Origin: Spirochaetes bacterium ADurb.Bin110
GTDB taxonomy: Bacteria > Spirochaetota > Spirochaetia > Treponematales > Rectinemataceae
Direction of reading: 5' to 3'
Length of the DNA: 51,967 bases
NCBI GenBank assembly: GCA_002070755.1
Contig: MWDY01000263.1
Location: 1 to 51,967 of the forward strand
The translations under genes were made by a program, and so were the position numbers. Positions 34,654 through 45,888 of the stretch are shown piece after piece. Below the pieces are notes generated by a model that ran no database searches, was not told the origin of the DNA, and saw only the letters and a list, made by a program, of their open reading frames with translations. Positions within the stretch are counted from its first letter, which is position 1. Every line of letters starts with the position of its first letter.

Positions 34654-36806
34654 GGTGCTCCTCTGGTGCCTGCGTCTTTACCACCTAGTTTGTGCAAACC
34701 TTCATTCACAAGAGAACCCATAGGCACTTCCATAAAAAGCGGTCTCTGAGTAAAAGGCTCGATTTCAGCTGGATTCACTCCTGCAATGATGAATGCCTTT
34801 GCGATAAGCTGTGAGCAAGTTTTCCCTCCACATGCACCCATTCCTACTCTGAGAGATTTGAGCTGATTTGCATCTTTGACATCATGTTTCTTGATGAAAT
34901 CGACTATTTCTCGCAAGGTAATTCGTTCGCAGCGACATACAACAGTATCTAGGTCTTCAAGCGAATTCTTTTCAACAGATATAGTGCTAGATGCCTTTTT
35001 GAATTCCATTGCATCTTCTTGCGGTTGAGGTACTTCCTGCGTCTTGAGATGTCGGACACCTGCAATCCTTGCTGCATGTGCTACATCTACCTCGAAGGTC
35101 AAAAGCCAGGTATTCCTTTTCTGCACTTTTCGCTTCGATATTACAGGAGCTATTTCCAATACCTCGCCTTTTTGATCTACAAGTTCCATATCTTCCTCGA
35201 GTCCAAAATCGACATTAAACTCCCATGGAAGAACTACCTGTGCCTTATCATCTGCAACCCTTCGCACCAGAGTAATGGCGAGACCCGGGCAGATCGCCAC
35301 ACAGGCTCCACATCCTGTACAGCGATCTCCTGCAAAGTAAGGAAGATCCATAATGTTGCCTTGCATTGACCTGAGCTCTATTGACCCCAGTGGGCAAACC
35401 GTTGCGCATGGATTGCATGGAATCTCCTCTGAGCAAAAGAATACTGGCCGCCATTCTTTGCCAGGAACTATTGGAGAGCGTTCATAACAATCTCCCGGTC
35501 GTGAAGCAAGTACTTTTCTGGTTTTTTCCCACCCTGGATCAATAGCTCCTTTTTTCCCTAGTCCTAGCATGAGCGCAAGATTTGCCGCCGCAGTCTTGCC
35601 GCCATAGATAGCACTCGAAGCTTCTGCTATCTCTGATGCATCTCCGGCAGCCACCGCCATGATGCCATAGCGTCTGGCTTGTTCCAAAAATTCATTGCAG
35701 GGCGCAAGGCCTACTGCAATAAGAACAGAATCTACTTCGTAGCCTCTTGCTGTTCCTGGGATAGGCTGAAATCTCTCATCTACTGCAGCGACATAGGCTC
35801 TCTCGACCTTTTTATTGCCCTCTGCCCTCGTTATTGTCGTATTTAGATGTATTGGCACTCCTAAGCGCCGTATTTTATCGGCATGTACCTGATAGCCATT
35901 AACCCTGCCAGCGGCTTCGAAAATACCAGTGACCTCGATGTCTGCCTGAAGGGCATGATATGCAGCAATCAAGCCAACATTACCTGAACCTACAATGAGT
36001 ATATTGCTATATGCCTTGATAAGATCTCGATTTACAAGTGTCTGGAAAGCTCCTGCGGCTATTACTCCAGGAAGATCCCAGCCAGCAAAATGCAGTGCTT
36101 TCTCTCTTGCTCCGGCAGCAACAACGAGAGCGGTAAACTCGACAAGCAAATAGGATTCGTAATTGAGATAGACCCCAGCCTTTCGGTCTTTATAGATGCC
36201 TACCACAGGAGCATTCGTCAGTATCGTAACGGAAGGGTATTGCAGGGCTTGCTCTTGCAGAATCTTAGCAATATCGATGCCGCGTGTTCCTGCATAGCAA
36301 TCGGCTTCTGATCCGAAAAATTTATGAGTCTGGAGGACTAATTTGCCTCCTGCCTGTGGCTTGTCATCAGCTACGAGAACCTGAAAGCCCATACTGCCTA
36401 GCTCGGCAGCTGCAGCGAGTCCAGCAGGTCCAGCGCCTATGATTAGAATATCAGTGCGAATCGATCTGCGTTCTGCTTGAACAAGCGGGCTATCCTGAGG
36501 AGGCAATTTGGGTAGTCCATGAATTGTACGGACATCCATTCCTTGGACCAAAGGAGTTACGCATGACTTCTTTGGAATGCCATCTATCAACATCGTGCAC
36601 TGTGCACATTGACCATTTGCGCAGAAAAGACCCTGAGGAAAGCCATCTCGAAAGTGATAAGAAAACACATGTCGGCTATCGGATATTAGGGCAGAAGCCA
36701 CTGGTTCTCCTTCATAACCGGACATTTCCTCTCCATCGAACGAAAAATTCACGAGAGTCAGATTATTTTTTACAGAAAGTATCGGATGATGTTCTATGCG
36801 GTTCAT
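34650..36806 (-). CDS. Fused flavoprotein with four predicted Fe-S clusters (HcnA/HcnB- or SoxA-like)
   Basis: A 718-residue fusion. Residues 15-95: HcnA/SoxA-N-type [2Fe-2S] domain (C62, C67, C70, C82). Residues 117-440: pyridine-nucleotide-disulfide-type flavoprotein like HcnB or opine oxidase subunit A, with GAGPAG (124-129) for FAD and GSGNVG (273-278) for a second dinucleotide. Residues about 455-515: an inserted bacterial ferredoxin with ligands C458/C464/C467/C471 and C496/C499/C502/C506, for two [4Fe-4S]. Residues 620-670: BFD-like [2Fe-2S] (C624, C626, C659, C664). The ferredoxin insertion is not in the classical HcnABC or sarcosine oxidase and suggests that electrons leave to a low-potential carrier. 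It heads a two-gene unit with the DadA-like subunit. No ribosome site; see promoter. Confidence 0.9.
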   Translation of the reverse strand: MNRIEHHPILSVKNNLTLVNFSFDGEEMSGYEGEPVASALISDSRHVFSYHFRDGFPQGLFCANGQCAQCTMLIDGIPKKSCVTPLVQGMDVRTIHGLPKLPPQDSPLVQAERRSIRTDILIIGAGPAGLAAAAELGSMGFQVLVADDKPQAGGKLVLQTHKFFGSEADCYAGTRGIDIAKILQEQALQYPSVTILTNAPVVGIYKDRKAGVYLNYESYLLVEFTALVVAAGAREKALHFAGWDLPGVIAAGAFQTLVNRDLIKAYSNILIVGSGNVGLIAAYHALQADIEVTGIFEAAGRVNGYQVHADKIRRLGVPIHLNTTITRAEGNKKVERAYVAAVDERFQPIPGTARGYEVDSVLIAVGLAPCNEFLEQARRYGIMAVAAGDASEIAEASSAIYGGKTAAANLALMLGLGKKGAIDPGWEKTRKVLASRPGDCYERSPIVPGKEWRPVFFCSEEIPCNPCATVCPLGSIELRSMQGNIMDLPYFAGDRCTGCGACVAICPGLAITLVRRVADDKAQVVLPWEFNVDFGLEEDMELVDQKGEVLEIAPVISKRKVQKRNTWLLTFEVDVAHAARIAGVRHLKTQEVPQPQEDAMEFKKASSTISVEKNSLEDLDTVVCRCERITLREIVDFIKKHDVKDANQLKSLRVGMGACGGKTCSQLIAKAFIIAGVNPAEIEPFTQRPLFMEVPMGSLVNEGLHKLGGKDAGTRGAP

Positions 36807-36816
36807 AATTCATTCA

Positions 36817-36845
36817 AGCCTATGATTGAATTCCAAATCTGTCAA
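36817..36845 (-). promoter_or_regulatory. Promoter of the oxidoreductase operon, predicted near-leaderless
   Basis: -35 TTGACA (36840-36845), 17-base spacer, -10 TAGGCT (36817-36822), then 10 bases to the ATG at 36804-36806 with no Shine-Dalgarno. The -10 is poor, as in activator-dependent promoters. Confidence 0.5.
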
Positions 36846-36848
36846 GAA

Positions 36849-36860
36849 AAATCATGATTT
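36849..36860. promoter_or_regulatory. Perfect 12-base palindrome next to the -35 of the oxidoreductase promoter
   Basis: AAATCATGATTT lies 3 bases upstream of the -35 hexamer, the position expected for an activator that contacts RNA polymerase. No binding protein is known. Confidence 0.35.
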
Positions 36861-37035
36861 AGCACAATCTGACACAATATACAATAATATTCGAATTCTA
36901 TGCATTTAATTGCATCCCCTCTCCTTCTTAGGATAGAACAGGCTATCGATGATATTCTGGTTATGCTATATTTTAAAAAAGTCAAATGCTAGCAACACCA
37001 TAAAATAAATTAGACAAAGGAGAATTATCGGAAAA

Positions 37036-38517
37036 ATGGATGAATTTAGCGGCAAACATATTACCATAATGGGACTTGGTCTTCATGGTGGCGGGATTGC
37101 GAGCGCCCGATTCTTTGCAAAAGCTGGGGCAGAGGTCACAGTAACAGACCTACGCGGCGCTGAGATTCTTTCACCAGCCATATATGAACTCCAAGGCCTG
37201 CCGATCCGCTATGTTCTAGGTCGCCATGAAAAAAAAGATTTCATCGATGCAGATATAGTCATAAAAAACCCTGCTGTTCGCCGCGATTCGCCTTATCTCG
37301 TTTTTGCAAAAAGAATAGAGACCGATATTTCAATATTTCTGCGCTATTCCAAATCGCCTCTTATCGCGGTAACTGGATCAAAAGGAAAATCGACCATTGC
37401 ATCCGCCATCTGGCATGTCTTCTTGAAAAACAATAAAAAAGCCCTGCTGGGAGGAAATATCACAGTTTCTCCTCTTGATTTCTTAAATGAGACAGATGCA
37501 GAAGTCCCTGTAGTTCTTGAGCTTTCAAGCTGGCAACTTGGAGACTTGCGAGGTACAGGTCTATTGAGACCACTTGTAGCGGTGCTGAGCGATATTCTGC
37601 CCGATCATCTGAATTATTATGATTCCATGGAGGCTTACGTCTCCGACAAACGCGTAATATATGAATCACAAGATGAGAATTGCTGGACAGTATGTAATGC
37701 TGATCAGAAATGGGGGCATTCTTTTGCAGAGGAAACCCGAGCGCGTGTTCTTTGGTACGGCGAAAGGCCCCTCGAGGAGTCAATTGGGAAAAGTGCTTTG
37801 GGTGGTTGGCTTATGAAAAGCGAAATAAGTCTGTGTAATCACGATAATTTTGGGGCTTTTCCTTCGTCTGTAGATCTTCTCGAAGGCCATGGAAAATTCA
37901 ACATCGATGGGCCAGAAGAACTACTCGTGCCAAGTCATGTTTTGGTTCCTGGGCACCATCAAAAAAAGAATCTCTTGGCCGCCGCGGTCGCGGCCCGGGC
38001 CTTTGGTCTGCGCCCAGAAGATATTATGTCTGGACTCGCAAGCTTTCCCGGAGTGCCCCATCGGCTCGAATTCATAGGCTCTACAAGGGACATAAGATGG
38101 TACAATGATAGCACTGCAACTATCCCAGATGCGGCAATTGCAGCCATTGAGAGCTTTTCTAATCCTATAGTTCTAATAGCCGGCGGAAGCGATAAGATGA
38201 GCGACTTCTCCACCTTTGCTCAAAAAGCAAGGAGCCTAAAAGCGCTAATTCTTCTCGCTGGAAGTGGAACAGATCGTCTCATTCCAATCCTCGATGCGAA
38301 CAAAGTGCCTTACAAAGGGCCTCTCTTTTCGATGCATGAAGCAGTTCAGACTGCAGACAAGCAGGCGGATCCTGGTGATATTGTAATTCTTTCTCCAGGC
38401 TGTGCAAGCTTTGGTATGTTTATACATGAGTTTGAACGAGGTGATGCTTTTAAAAAAGAAGCCCTCATGCTTTTCGACCAATATGCTAAGCAGGACTCTA
38501 TGGCACAAAAGCGATAG
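37036..38517 (+). CDS. murD: UDP-N-acetylmuramoyl-L-alanine--D-glutamate ligase
   Basis: Cytoplasmic Mur ligase adding D-glutamate to the peptidoglycan precursor. The N-terminal Rossmann domain begins HITIMGLGLHGGGIASARFFAKAGAEVTVTD; the ATP P-loop is AVTGSKGKSTIA (about 112-123), followed by LGGNITVSPLDF, LELSSWQL and LPDHLNYYDSMEAY; the C-terminal domain has GVPHRLEFIG, WYNDSTATIPDA, IVLIAGGSDK and ILSPGCASFGMF. 493 residues, slightly longer than most MurD proteins (about 440-460). A GGAG lies about 13 bases before the ATG, rather far. Overlaps the convergent MEMO-like gene by 20 bases. Confidence 0.95.
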   Translation: MDEFSGKHITIMGLGLHGGGIASARFFAKAGAEVTVTDLRGAEILSPAIYELQGLPIRYVLGRHEKKDFIDADIVIKNPAVRRDSPYLVFAKRIETDISIFLRYSKSPLIAVTGSKGKSTIASAIWHVFLKNNKKALLGGNITVSPLDFLNETDAEVPVVLELSSWQLGDLRGTGLLRPLVAVLSDILPDHLNYYDSMEAYVSDKRVIYESQDENCWTVCNADQKWGHSFAEETRARVLWYGERPLEESIGKSALGGWLMKSEISLCNHDNFGAFPSSVDLLEGHGKFNIDGPEELLVPSHVLVPGHHQKKNLLAAAVAARAFGLRPEDIMSGLASFPGVPHRLEFIGSTRDIRWYNDSTATIPDAAIAAIESFSNPIVLIAGGSDKMSDFSTFAQKARSLKALILLAGSGTDRLIPILDANKVPYKGPLFSMHEAVQTADKQADPGDIVILSPGCASFGMFIHEFERGDAFKKEALMLFDQYAKQDSMAQKR

Positions 38518-39349
38518 CTGCATATCCAACAAATGAACGATCAGGATGGATGTCGAAGCTGAGCTTGTGCCCAATCAGAAGGCTACGTTTGGCTCCTGCA
38601 TTGAGAGCAAAAGATATAGCCGCAGCAACAGCTCCTGGAGAACAGGCAGAGAAATTATTCCTGGCATGTTTTAATACCTTGTCGGCATCCATCTCAAGCG
38701 CTGCGCTTATAAAACCTCTGTCGTTTTCATTTCTAACCCATTGGATAGCTGGCTCTCCCAAGCCTCGTGGCATAAAACCATAATTAGGGCCATAGTGGGT
38801 TAAATCGCTGGAAGAAATGGCAACAAGTTGCTTTTTGCATGAAGATGCCGCCCTGAAGAGGGCAGATCCGAGCTCTCTGGCTTTATAATCTGGCGGAACG
38901 CGAAGCCATAGAATACGAGCCTCTGGGAAACGAAGCCCAGCAAGAGGCAACATTATTTCAACAGAGTTATCTATGTCTCGATCTGGAGCGATTTCTTGGA
39001 TCCCAACATTCTTCAATTCGACCTTTAGGGCATTAAGAATCTCCGTATCGTTCTCTGCATCTCTAACAGTACAGTCGAAATTATCTTCATCTCCATATAG
39101 GATGGGATCTCCATTACTCAAATGACCCCCGAGAATTGCCACTGTATCGCAATCTCTCAAGGCCCAGACCGACTTAGCAGCCAAATCCCCAGAAAAATAC
39201 CATCCTGCATGGGGCGCGACTACAGCATATGCCGATAGATTCTTCTGAGATTCTGTCCAATCTGCGACAAGCGAACTGATTTCTGCTGAATCTTCAGGAT
39301 ACCAACCCGAAGACATGAACCTTTCTCTAATTCTGCGACTTGTAGCCAT
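38498..39349 (-). CDS. MEMO1-like protein (AmmeMemoRadiSam system protein B)
   Basis: A 283-residue MEMO-family protein, structurally related to extradiol dioxygenases. Family motifs: AYAVVAPHAGWYFSG, TVAILGGHLSNGD, LVAISSSDLTHYG and FSACSPGAVAAAI. The frame is open 44 codons further, but the ATG at 39347-39349 has AGGAGG 8 bases upstream and begins a sensible N-terminus (MATSRRIRERF). In many genomes the gene neighbours an AMMECR1 and a radical SAM gene; neither is in this window. Convergent with murD. The biochemical activity of bacterial members is unknown. Confidence 0.88.
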   Translation of the reverse strand: MATSRRIRERFMSSGWYPEDSAEISSLVADWTESQKNLSAYAVVAPHAGWYFSGDLAAKSVWALRDCDTVAILGGHLSNGDPILYGDEDNFDCTVRDAENDTEILNALKVELKNVGIQEIAPDRDIDNSVEIMLPLAGLRFPEARILWLRVPPDYKARELGSALFRAASSCKKQLVAISSSDLTHYGPNYGFMPRGLGEPAIQWVRNENDRGFISAALEMDADKVLKHARNNFSACSPGAVAAAISFALNAGAKRSLLIGHKLSFDIHPDRSFVGYAAIAFVP

Positions 39350-39447
39350 GGCTTTTATCCTCCTAGCGGCAATCCCATGCATTTTGTGCATTTGAATCAA
39401 TAAACAATACTCTCCGACTGGGCAGGTATTTGCCGATAATGATATTA

Positions 39448-39453
39448 TATACT
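39448..39453 (+). promoter_or_regulatory. Candidate -10 element immediately before a start codon
   Basis: TATACT at 39448-39453 is followed by 6 bases and then the ATG at 39460. No -35 match is apparent at 16-18 bases. Fits the leaderless pattern of other first genes here. Confidence 0.35.
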
Positions 39454-39459
39454 GCAGGG

Positions 39460-40797
39460 ATGGAAAAAATGAAACGAACATTGCGTATAATCTTATTCAT
39501 TGGCACTTTTGTGCTTTTAGCTCTCATTGTCGGATATGTCGCATGGAAGATCGGTGAGATACGCCTTCTGGGAGAACAGAGCGCATCTGCTGAGTATTCC
39601 ATCCTTCGAAACGCAGCATCTCTCATAACAAGCGAAGAGGATCTTGGTGATCAATTTGTAAGAGATAGGCTTAAATCCCTATATAACGCAAGCACACATT
39701 TGCTCGCCGTTCAAGTCCTTGATCGCAACGGACTTGTCCTCTGGAAAATGCCCGATGAATCGCCCTACTTCGCTTCGCCAGCTACAAATCCTGGCAGCGT
39801 ATTTCGCGCTCCAGGTATGTCGACGGTCATCTACATGACACCCCTTCCCGACGGCATGAAGCTAATGGCACTTTATTCGATCTTATCTCAAAGAGATATT
39901 TCGAACATTCTCCTTGTTCCGGCTATAATACTTGTTGCATGGATTGTGCTTCTTGTGGTATTGCAACTTGTATTAAAGGAGAAGCCTAAAGAGCCTAAAG
40001 AGGAAATTGGCACAGAAGAATTACCTGAAGCGCTTGAAAAGAAAGAGTATCCTGAGAAGCCATTAGAGACTGCCTTCTATTCTGAAGAAGCTCTTTCTGC
40101 AGCCCAAGAAAACATAGAAAACCCCGCTATTCAAGAGAATATAGAAAACATAGAAGAAGAACAGCCAGAAGAAATTGCCCAGAAAGAAGTAAAAACTTCA
40201 GAAATCACGCAAGCTGCCCAACCAGAATCCGAAGCGATCCCAATGTCTCTCTCATCTTCTGATGATTTTCTGCCGGGAGAATTCGTTGCTCCTGCGCCAC
40301 AGGCCGAAGAGGAAACCGAAGAGGTATCACCGTCCGAGGTTTTCCCCTCCACCCTTTCACTCGGTGAACTAGAACGCAGCCTTGATATTGAGCTTCGACG
40401 CGATCAAGAGACATCTCTACTCCTAATTCACTGTCTACTTTCCGGTGAGTCAGACCCAAGTGCCCTAGCTCTGGGAGTTACTATTCGCGATTATTTTGCA
40501 TCGGAATCGCTTGTCTTCGAGCTTGGGAAAGGCTGTTATGCGGCGGTTCTGCCTGGAACAGATGCTGGTTCGGCACTCAAGGTTGCAGTGGATCTCGATG
40601 ATGTGCTCACAACTACTGCAAGCCTCTATAAAGATCTATCGGAAGAAGCACCCTTCTATTTTGGGATAAGCGCCCGATACAATCGTATGATCTCCCCTGA
40701 TCGCCTATATAGAGAGGCTTTTGCAGCACTTGAAGAAGCGCATGGAAGAAGCGGTTCAAGAATCCTGGCATTTAAGCCAGCTAGCGCTATAGCATAA
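39460..40797 (+). CDS. Membrane protein with acidic linker and degenerate GGDEF-like domain
   Basis: About 445 residues. Two transmembrane helices (about 8-28, IILFIGTFVLLALIVGYVAW, and 148-172, ILLVPAIILVAWIVLLVVLQ) enclose a small extracytoplasmic domain (about 35-140, VQVLDRNGLVLWKMPDESP) that looks like a short PAS/Cache sensor. A Glu/Pro-rich linker (175-300) leads to a C-terminal domain (about 305-440): LERSLDIELRRDQETSLLLIHCLLS, FELGKGCYAAVLPGTDAGSAL and ISARYNRMISPDRLYREAFAALEEA. The order matches a GGDEF domain, with LGKGCY in place of GGDEF, so diguanylate cyclase activity is unlikely. The ATG at 39460 sits 6 bases after a -10; ATG 39469 is the alternative. Confidence 0.75.
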   Translation: MEKMKRTLRIILFIGTFVLLALIVGYVAWKIGEIRLLGEQSASAEYSILRNAASLITSEEDLGDQFVRDRLKSLYNASTHLLAVQVLDRNGLVLWKMPDESPYFASPATNPGSVFRAPGMSTVIYMTPLPDGMKLMALYSILSQRDISNILLVPAIILVAWIVLLVVLQLVLKEKPKEPKEEIGTEELPEALEKKEYPEKPLETAFYSEEALSAAQENIENPAIQENIENIEEEQPEEIAQKEVKTSEITQAAQPESEAIPMSLSSSDDFLPGEFVAPAPQAEEETEEVSPSEVFPSTLSLGELERSLDIELRRDQETSLLLIHCLLSGESDPSALALGVTIRDYFASESLVFELGKGCYAAVLPGTDAGSALKVAVDLDDVLTTTASLYKDLSEEAPFYFGISARYNRMISPDRLYREAFAALEEAHGRSGSRILAFKPASAIA

Positions 40798-40811
40798 AAC
40801 AGTGAAATGCC

Positions 40812-41741
40812 CTAATCGACAAACTCAATGGGAAAGCGCATTCTGTCCTTTGTAAGCACGGTATCAGGAAATATTTCTCGGGCTTCGTCGAGCAATATCT
40901 TGAGCTCTCGATCGGCATATCGCGGGCTATAGTGAATTAAGCCTAGCTTTTTTATGTTGCCAGCATCTCGAGCAATTAGAGCAGCTTGATGTGCAGTCAT
41001 ATGCCGCTTGTCGACAGCGCTCTCGAGCAGCGCATGCTCGAACATTCCTTCGCATATAAGAAGATCCGAATTTGACACCTCTTGAGCAATTTCTGGGAAA
41101 TAAAGCGTATCTGTAACGAAACTGAATTTTCTTCCACTGCGAGGCTCACCCATAACTTCTGAAGGTTCTATAGAGCTTCCTTCTGTAAGTCGAACTGTCT
41201 TGCCGGATTGAAGCTCAGACCAAAGAGGACCACGAGGGACACCTAGAGCAAGGGCCTTTTCGGGGTAAAAAACGCCAGGACGCTTAGATTCTTCCAATGC
41301 GTAACCAAAGCACATCTTGGTATGCTTTAGAGGAAATGCTCGTATCGAATAATCATCACCCTGCCATATAGTTCCAGCTTCATATATCTCTCTTACGATG
41401 ATGTCGTAATTGATGTACATATCCAAGAGATGCCGATTCTGATCGACAAATTCGGCAATCCTTGGAGGGCCAAAAATATAGAGAGGTTCTTCCCTATCTA
41501 CCTGGCTGGAGAGCATTAGAATGCCAGGCAGACCAGTAACATGATCAGCATGCATATGAGAGATAAAAATAGCAGTGATCTTTTTCCAGCGCAGATTTAG
41601 CCTTCGAATTGAAACCTGGGTTCCTTCTCCAGCGTCAAAGAGAAACAGCTCGCCCTCTCTACGTATAAGCATGCTGGTGAGCTGTCGATAAGGGAGGGGC
41701 ATCATGCCGCCACATCCGAGGACAAATGCTTCTAGATTCAT
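40812..41741 (-). CDS. rnz: Ribonuclease Z
   Basis: Metallo-beta-lactamase-fold endonuclease that trims the 3' ends of tRNA precursors. The zinc motif SHMHADHVTGL (H62, H64, D66, H67) is in the ElaC/RNase Z form, followed by FAFPLKHTKMCFGYALEE-like substrate segments (FPLKHT, GYALEE), the VTDTLYFPEIA strand and HMTAHQAALIARDAG and GLIHYSPRY late histidines. The 309 residues are standard for the short form. The ATG has no Shine-Dalgarno; a promoter lies directly upstream. Convergent with the preceding gene, 14 bases apart. Confidence 0.94.
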   Translation of the reverse strand: MNLEAFVLGCGGMMPLPYRQLTSMLIRREGELFLFDAGEGTQVSIRRLNLRWKKITAIFISHMHADHVTGLPGILMLSSQVDREEPLYIFGPPRIAEFVDQNRHLLDMYINYDIIVREIYEAGTIWQGDDYSIRAFPLKHTKMCFGYALEESKRPGVFYPEKALALGVPRGPLWSELQSGKTVRLTEGSSIEPSEVMGEPRSGRKFSFVTDTLYFPEIAQEVSNSDLLICEGMFEHALLESAVDKRHMTAHQAALIARDAGNIKKLGLIHYSPRYADRELKILLDEAREIFPDTVLTKDRMRFPIEFVD

Positions 41742-41750
41742 AGCGAGTTG

Positions 41751-41779
41751 ACTATAGCGGAAATGCTATAGAATGTCAT
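41751..41779 (-). promoter_or_regulatory. Promoter of rnz, predicted leaderless
   Basis: -35 ATGACA (41774-41779, 5 of 6), exact 17-base spacer, -10 TATAGT (41751-41756, 5 of 6), then 9 bases to the ATG at 41739-41741, leaving room for only a base or two of leader. Confidence 0.6.
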
Positions 41780-41852
41780 CATAATTGTTCCGAATCTCTT
41801 GCATATTGCTTTCTCGGCATATCAAATGGATCAAGGGCTCTAATAGCTTGTC

Positions 41853-43007
41853 TCATCTCAAAGTGAGTATTTTCCATGTATACATCCTTAGCTTGGAAGA
41901 TAACTGTGTAAGAATGTATAAATTCCCATCATCGCCAACAACCATAGCCACAAGCGAAGCATCAGCGTTAGGGACTTGAAAATCCAATTTTCCATTTATC
42001 CTTCCCTGTTTATTAAAGCAGAAAACCTCTCCTGCTAATCCTATATCTCTCCAACGAATACAGAAAATGCCATTCAATTGTGCGGCGATCATCTGCTGAT
42101 CGATACCCAAGTCCTCAATACTGCTCTGCAATGGAAAAGAATCCAGAAACGCACCGCTTGATGCATCTGTCTCCATAATCCAACCGCCAATAGGCTCGAT
42201 TGAAATTGTCACTCCCGATGAAGGATCGTACTTTTCGGAATAATAGTTGATCTTGAGCATCACCACTCTTTTCCCATCCAAAAAACACGGTAGAAATGAC
42301 TCAAGCGAGGCAATGATGCGAGAGCCGCTCGTATTTGGATAATTCTCCGCAATTGAAACAGGAACGGGCATATGCTGCCCATCCCATTTTAGCACTTGTA
42401 AAAACATACCATTTCGATCATAGAAATAGACTGCTTTCTCCGACTCCGATGAGCAAGAAACTGCAATATCATCGTTGCTGAGAACATCGAGTGCAGTAAT
42501 TACAGGGAATCTAATTCCTCCAATACCTTCTTGCCCAAGGAAAGGCAATTCTCTACCATCGGAATCAAACCTCCTTACAATTTGAGCATCAGCAACATAG
42601 AGCATTTGCTTAGAATCAGTAGCAATATGGACAGGATCATCGAATGAAACTTGGATTGCAAAACGGCCTAGATCTTTCGCTGAAGAAAAGTCACTCATCT
42701 GGACATCCCTAAGGACAAGAGGTGCGCTTCCTTTTCTAGGGTCATACCACATTGCAAGGGTCTGGCCATAAGAGGAAATGCGAAGGATTTTTGCCTCTCC
42801 TCGACTCAGCAGATGAAATATACCTTTCCTAAGGCAAATATCAACTGAATTCTTATTTTGGACAGATATATCGATCGAGGAATCAGATCTGCCATAACCA
42901 AGGTCAAAAAGCGCTTGTATCTTTCCTTCTTCCACGGAGGAGTGGCAGCTTATAAGGAAATCAGCTACGACTACTAGCAAGCATAAAATACTTACAAATC
43001 TCTTCAT
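41853..43007 (-). CDS. Probable lipoprotein with beta-propeller-like repeats
   Basis: A 384-residue exported protein: signal MKRFVSILCLLVVVADFLISC with a relaxed lipobox (LISC) and lipidation at residue 21. The mature part shows propeller-like repeats with NHL/6-bladed character: KDLGRFAIQVSFDDPVHIATDSKQMLYVADAQIVRRFDSDGREL, VLSNDDIAVSCSS..KAVYFYDRNGMFLQV, FCFNKQGRINGKLDF and VVGDDGNLYILTQ. Such proteins are often envelope scaffolds; I cannot name the family. Its promoter overlaps that of secA. Function unknown. Confidence 0.75.
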   Translation of the reverse strand: MKRFVSILCLLVVVADFLISCHSSVEEGKIQALFDLGYGRSDSSIDISVQNKNSVDICLRKGIFHLLSRGEAKILRISSYGQTLAMWYDPRKGSAPLVLRDVQMSDFSSAKDLGRFAIQVSFDDPVHIATDSKQMLYVADAQIVRRFDSDGRELPFLGQEGIGGIRFPVITALDVLSNDDIAVSCSSESEKAVYFYDRNGMFLQVLKWDGQHMPVPVSIAENYPNTSGSRIIASLESFLPCFLDGKRVVMLKINYYSEKYDPSSGVTISIEPIGGWIMETDASSGAFLDSFPLQSSIEDLGIDQQMIAAQLNGIFCIRWRDIGLAGEVFCFNKQGRINGKLDFQVPNADASLVAMVVGDDGNLYILTQLSSKLRMYTWKILTLR

Positions 43008-43014
43008 TTTCGAA

Positions 43015-43044
43015 ATTATACCATTCCTTGACCCTTTTTGAGAA
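43015..43044 (-). promoter_or_regulatory. Promoter of the propeller lipoprotein gene, predicted leaderless
   Basis: -35 TTCTCA (43039-43044), 18-base spacer, perfect -10 TATAAT (43015-43020), 7 bases to the ATG at 43005-43007 and no Shine-Dalgarno at a usable distance. Its -35 lies within the spacer of the divergent secA promoter. Confidence 0.55.
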
Positions 43045-43056
43045 CAAAAGTATTCT
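43028..43056 (+). promoter_or_regulatory. Promoter of secA, predicted leaderless
   Basis: -35 TTGACC (43028-43033, 5 of 6), exact 17-base spacer, -10 TATTCT (43051-43056), then 6 bases and the ATG at 43063. No Shine-Dalgarno precedes the start codon. Confidence 0.6.
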
Positions 43057-43062
43057 TAATGC

Positions 43063-45831
<2,769 letters not shown>

Positions 45832-45888
45832 AACCGCTTGATAACGGAAATAATATCGGCTGCTATCTAGAATGGCTGGAGTGTCTCT

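Noticed and set aside
36807..37035. tRNA or small RNA gene in the largest divergent gap
   Set aside because: No cloverleaf, CCA-type end or strong hairpin plus T tract; the gap is AT-rich and best explained by promoters for the two flanking genes.
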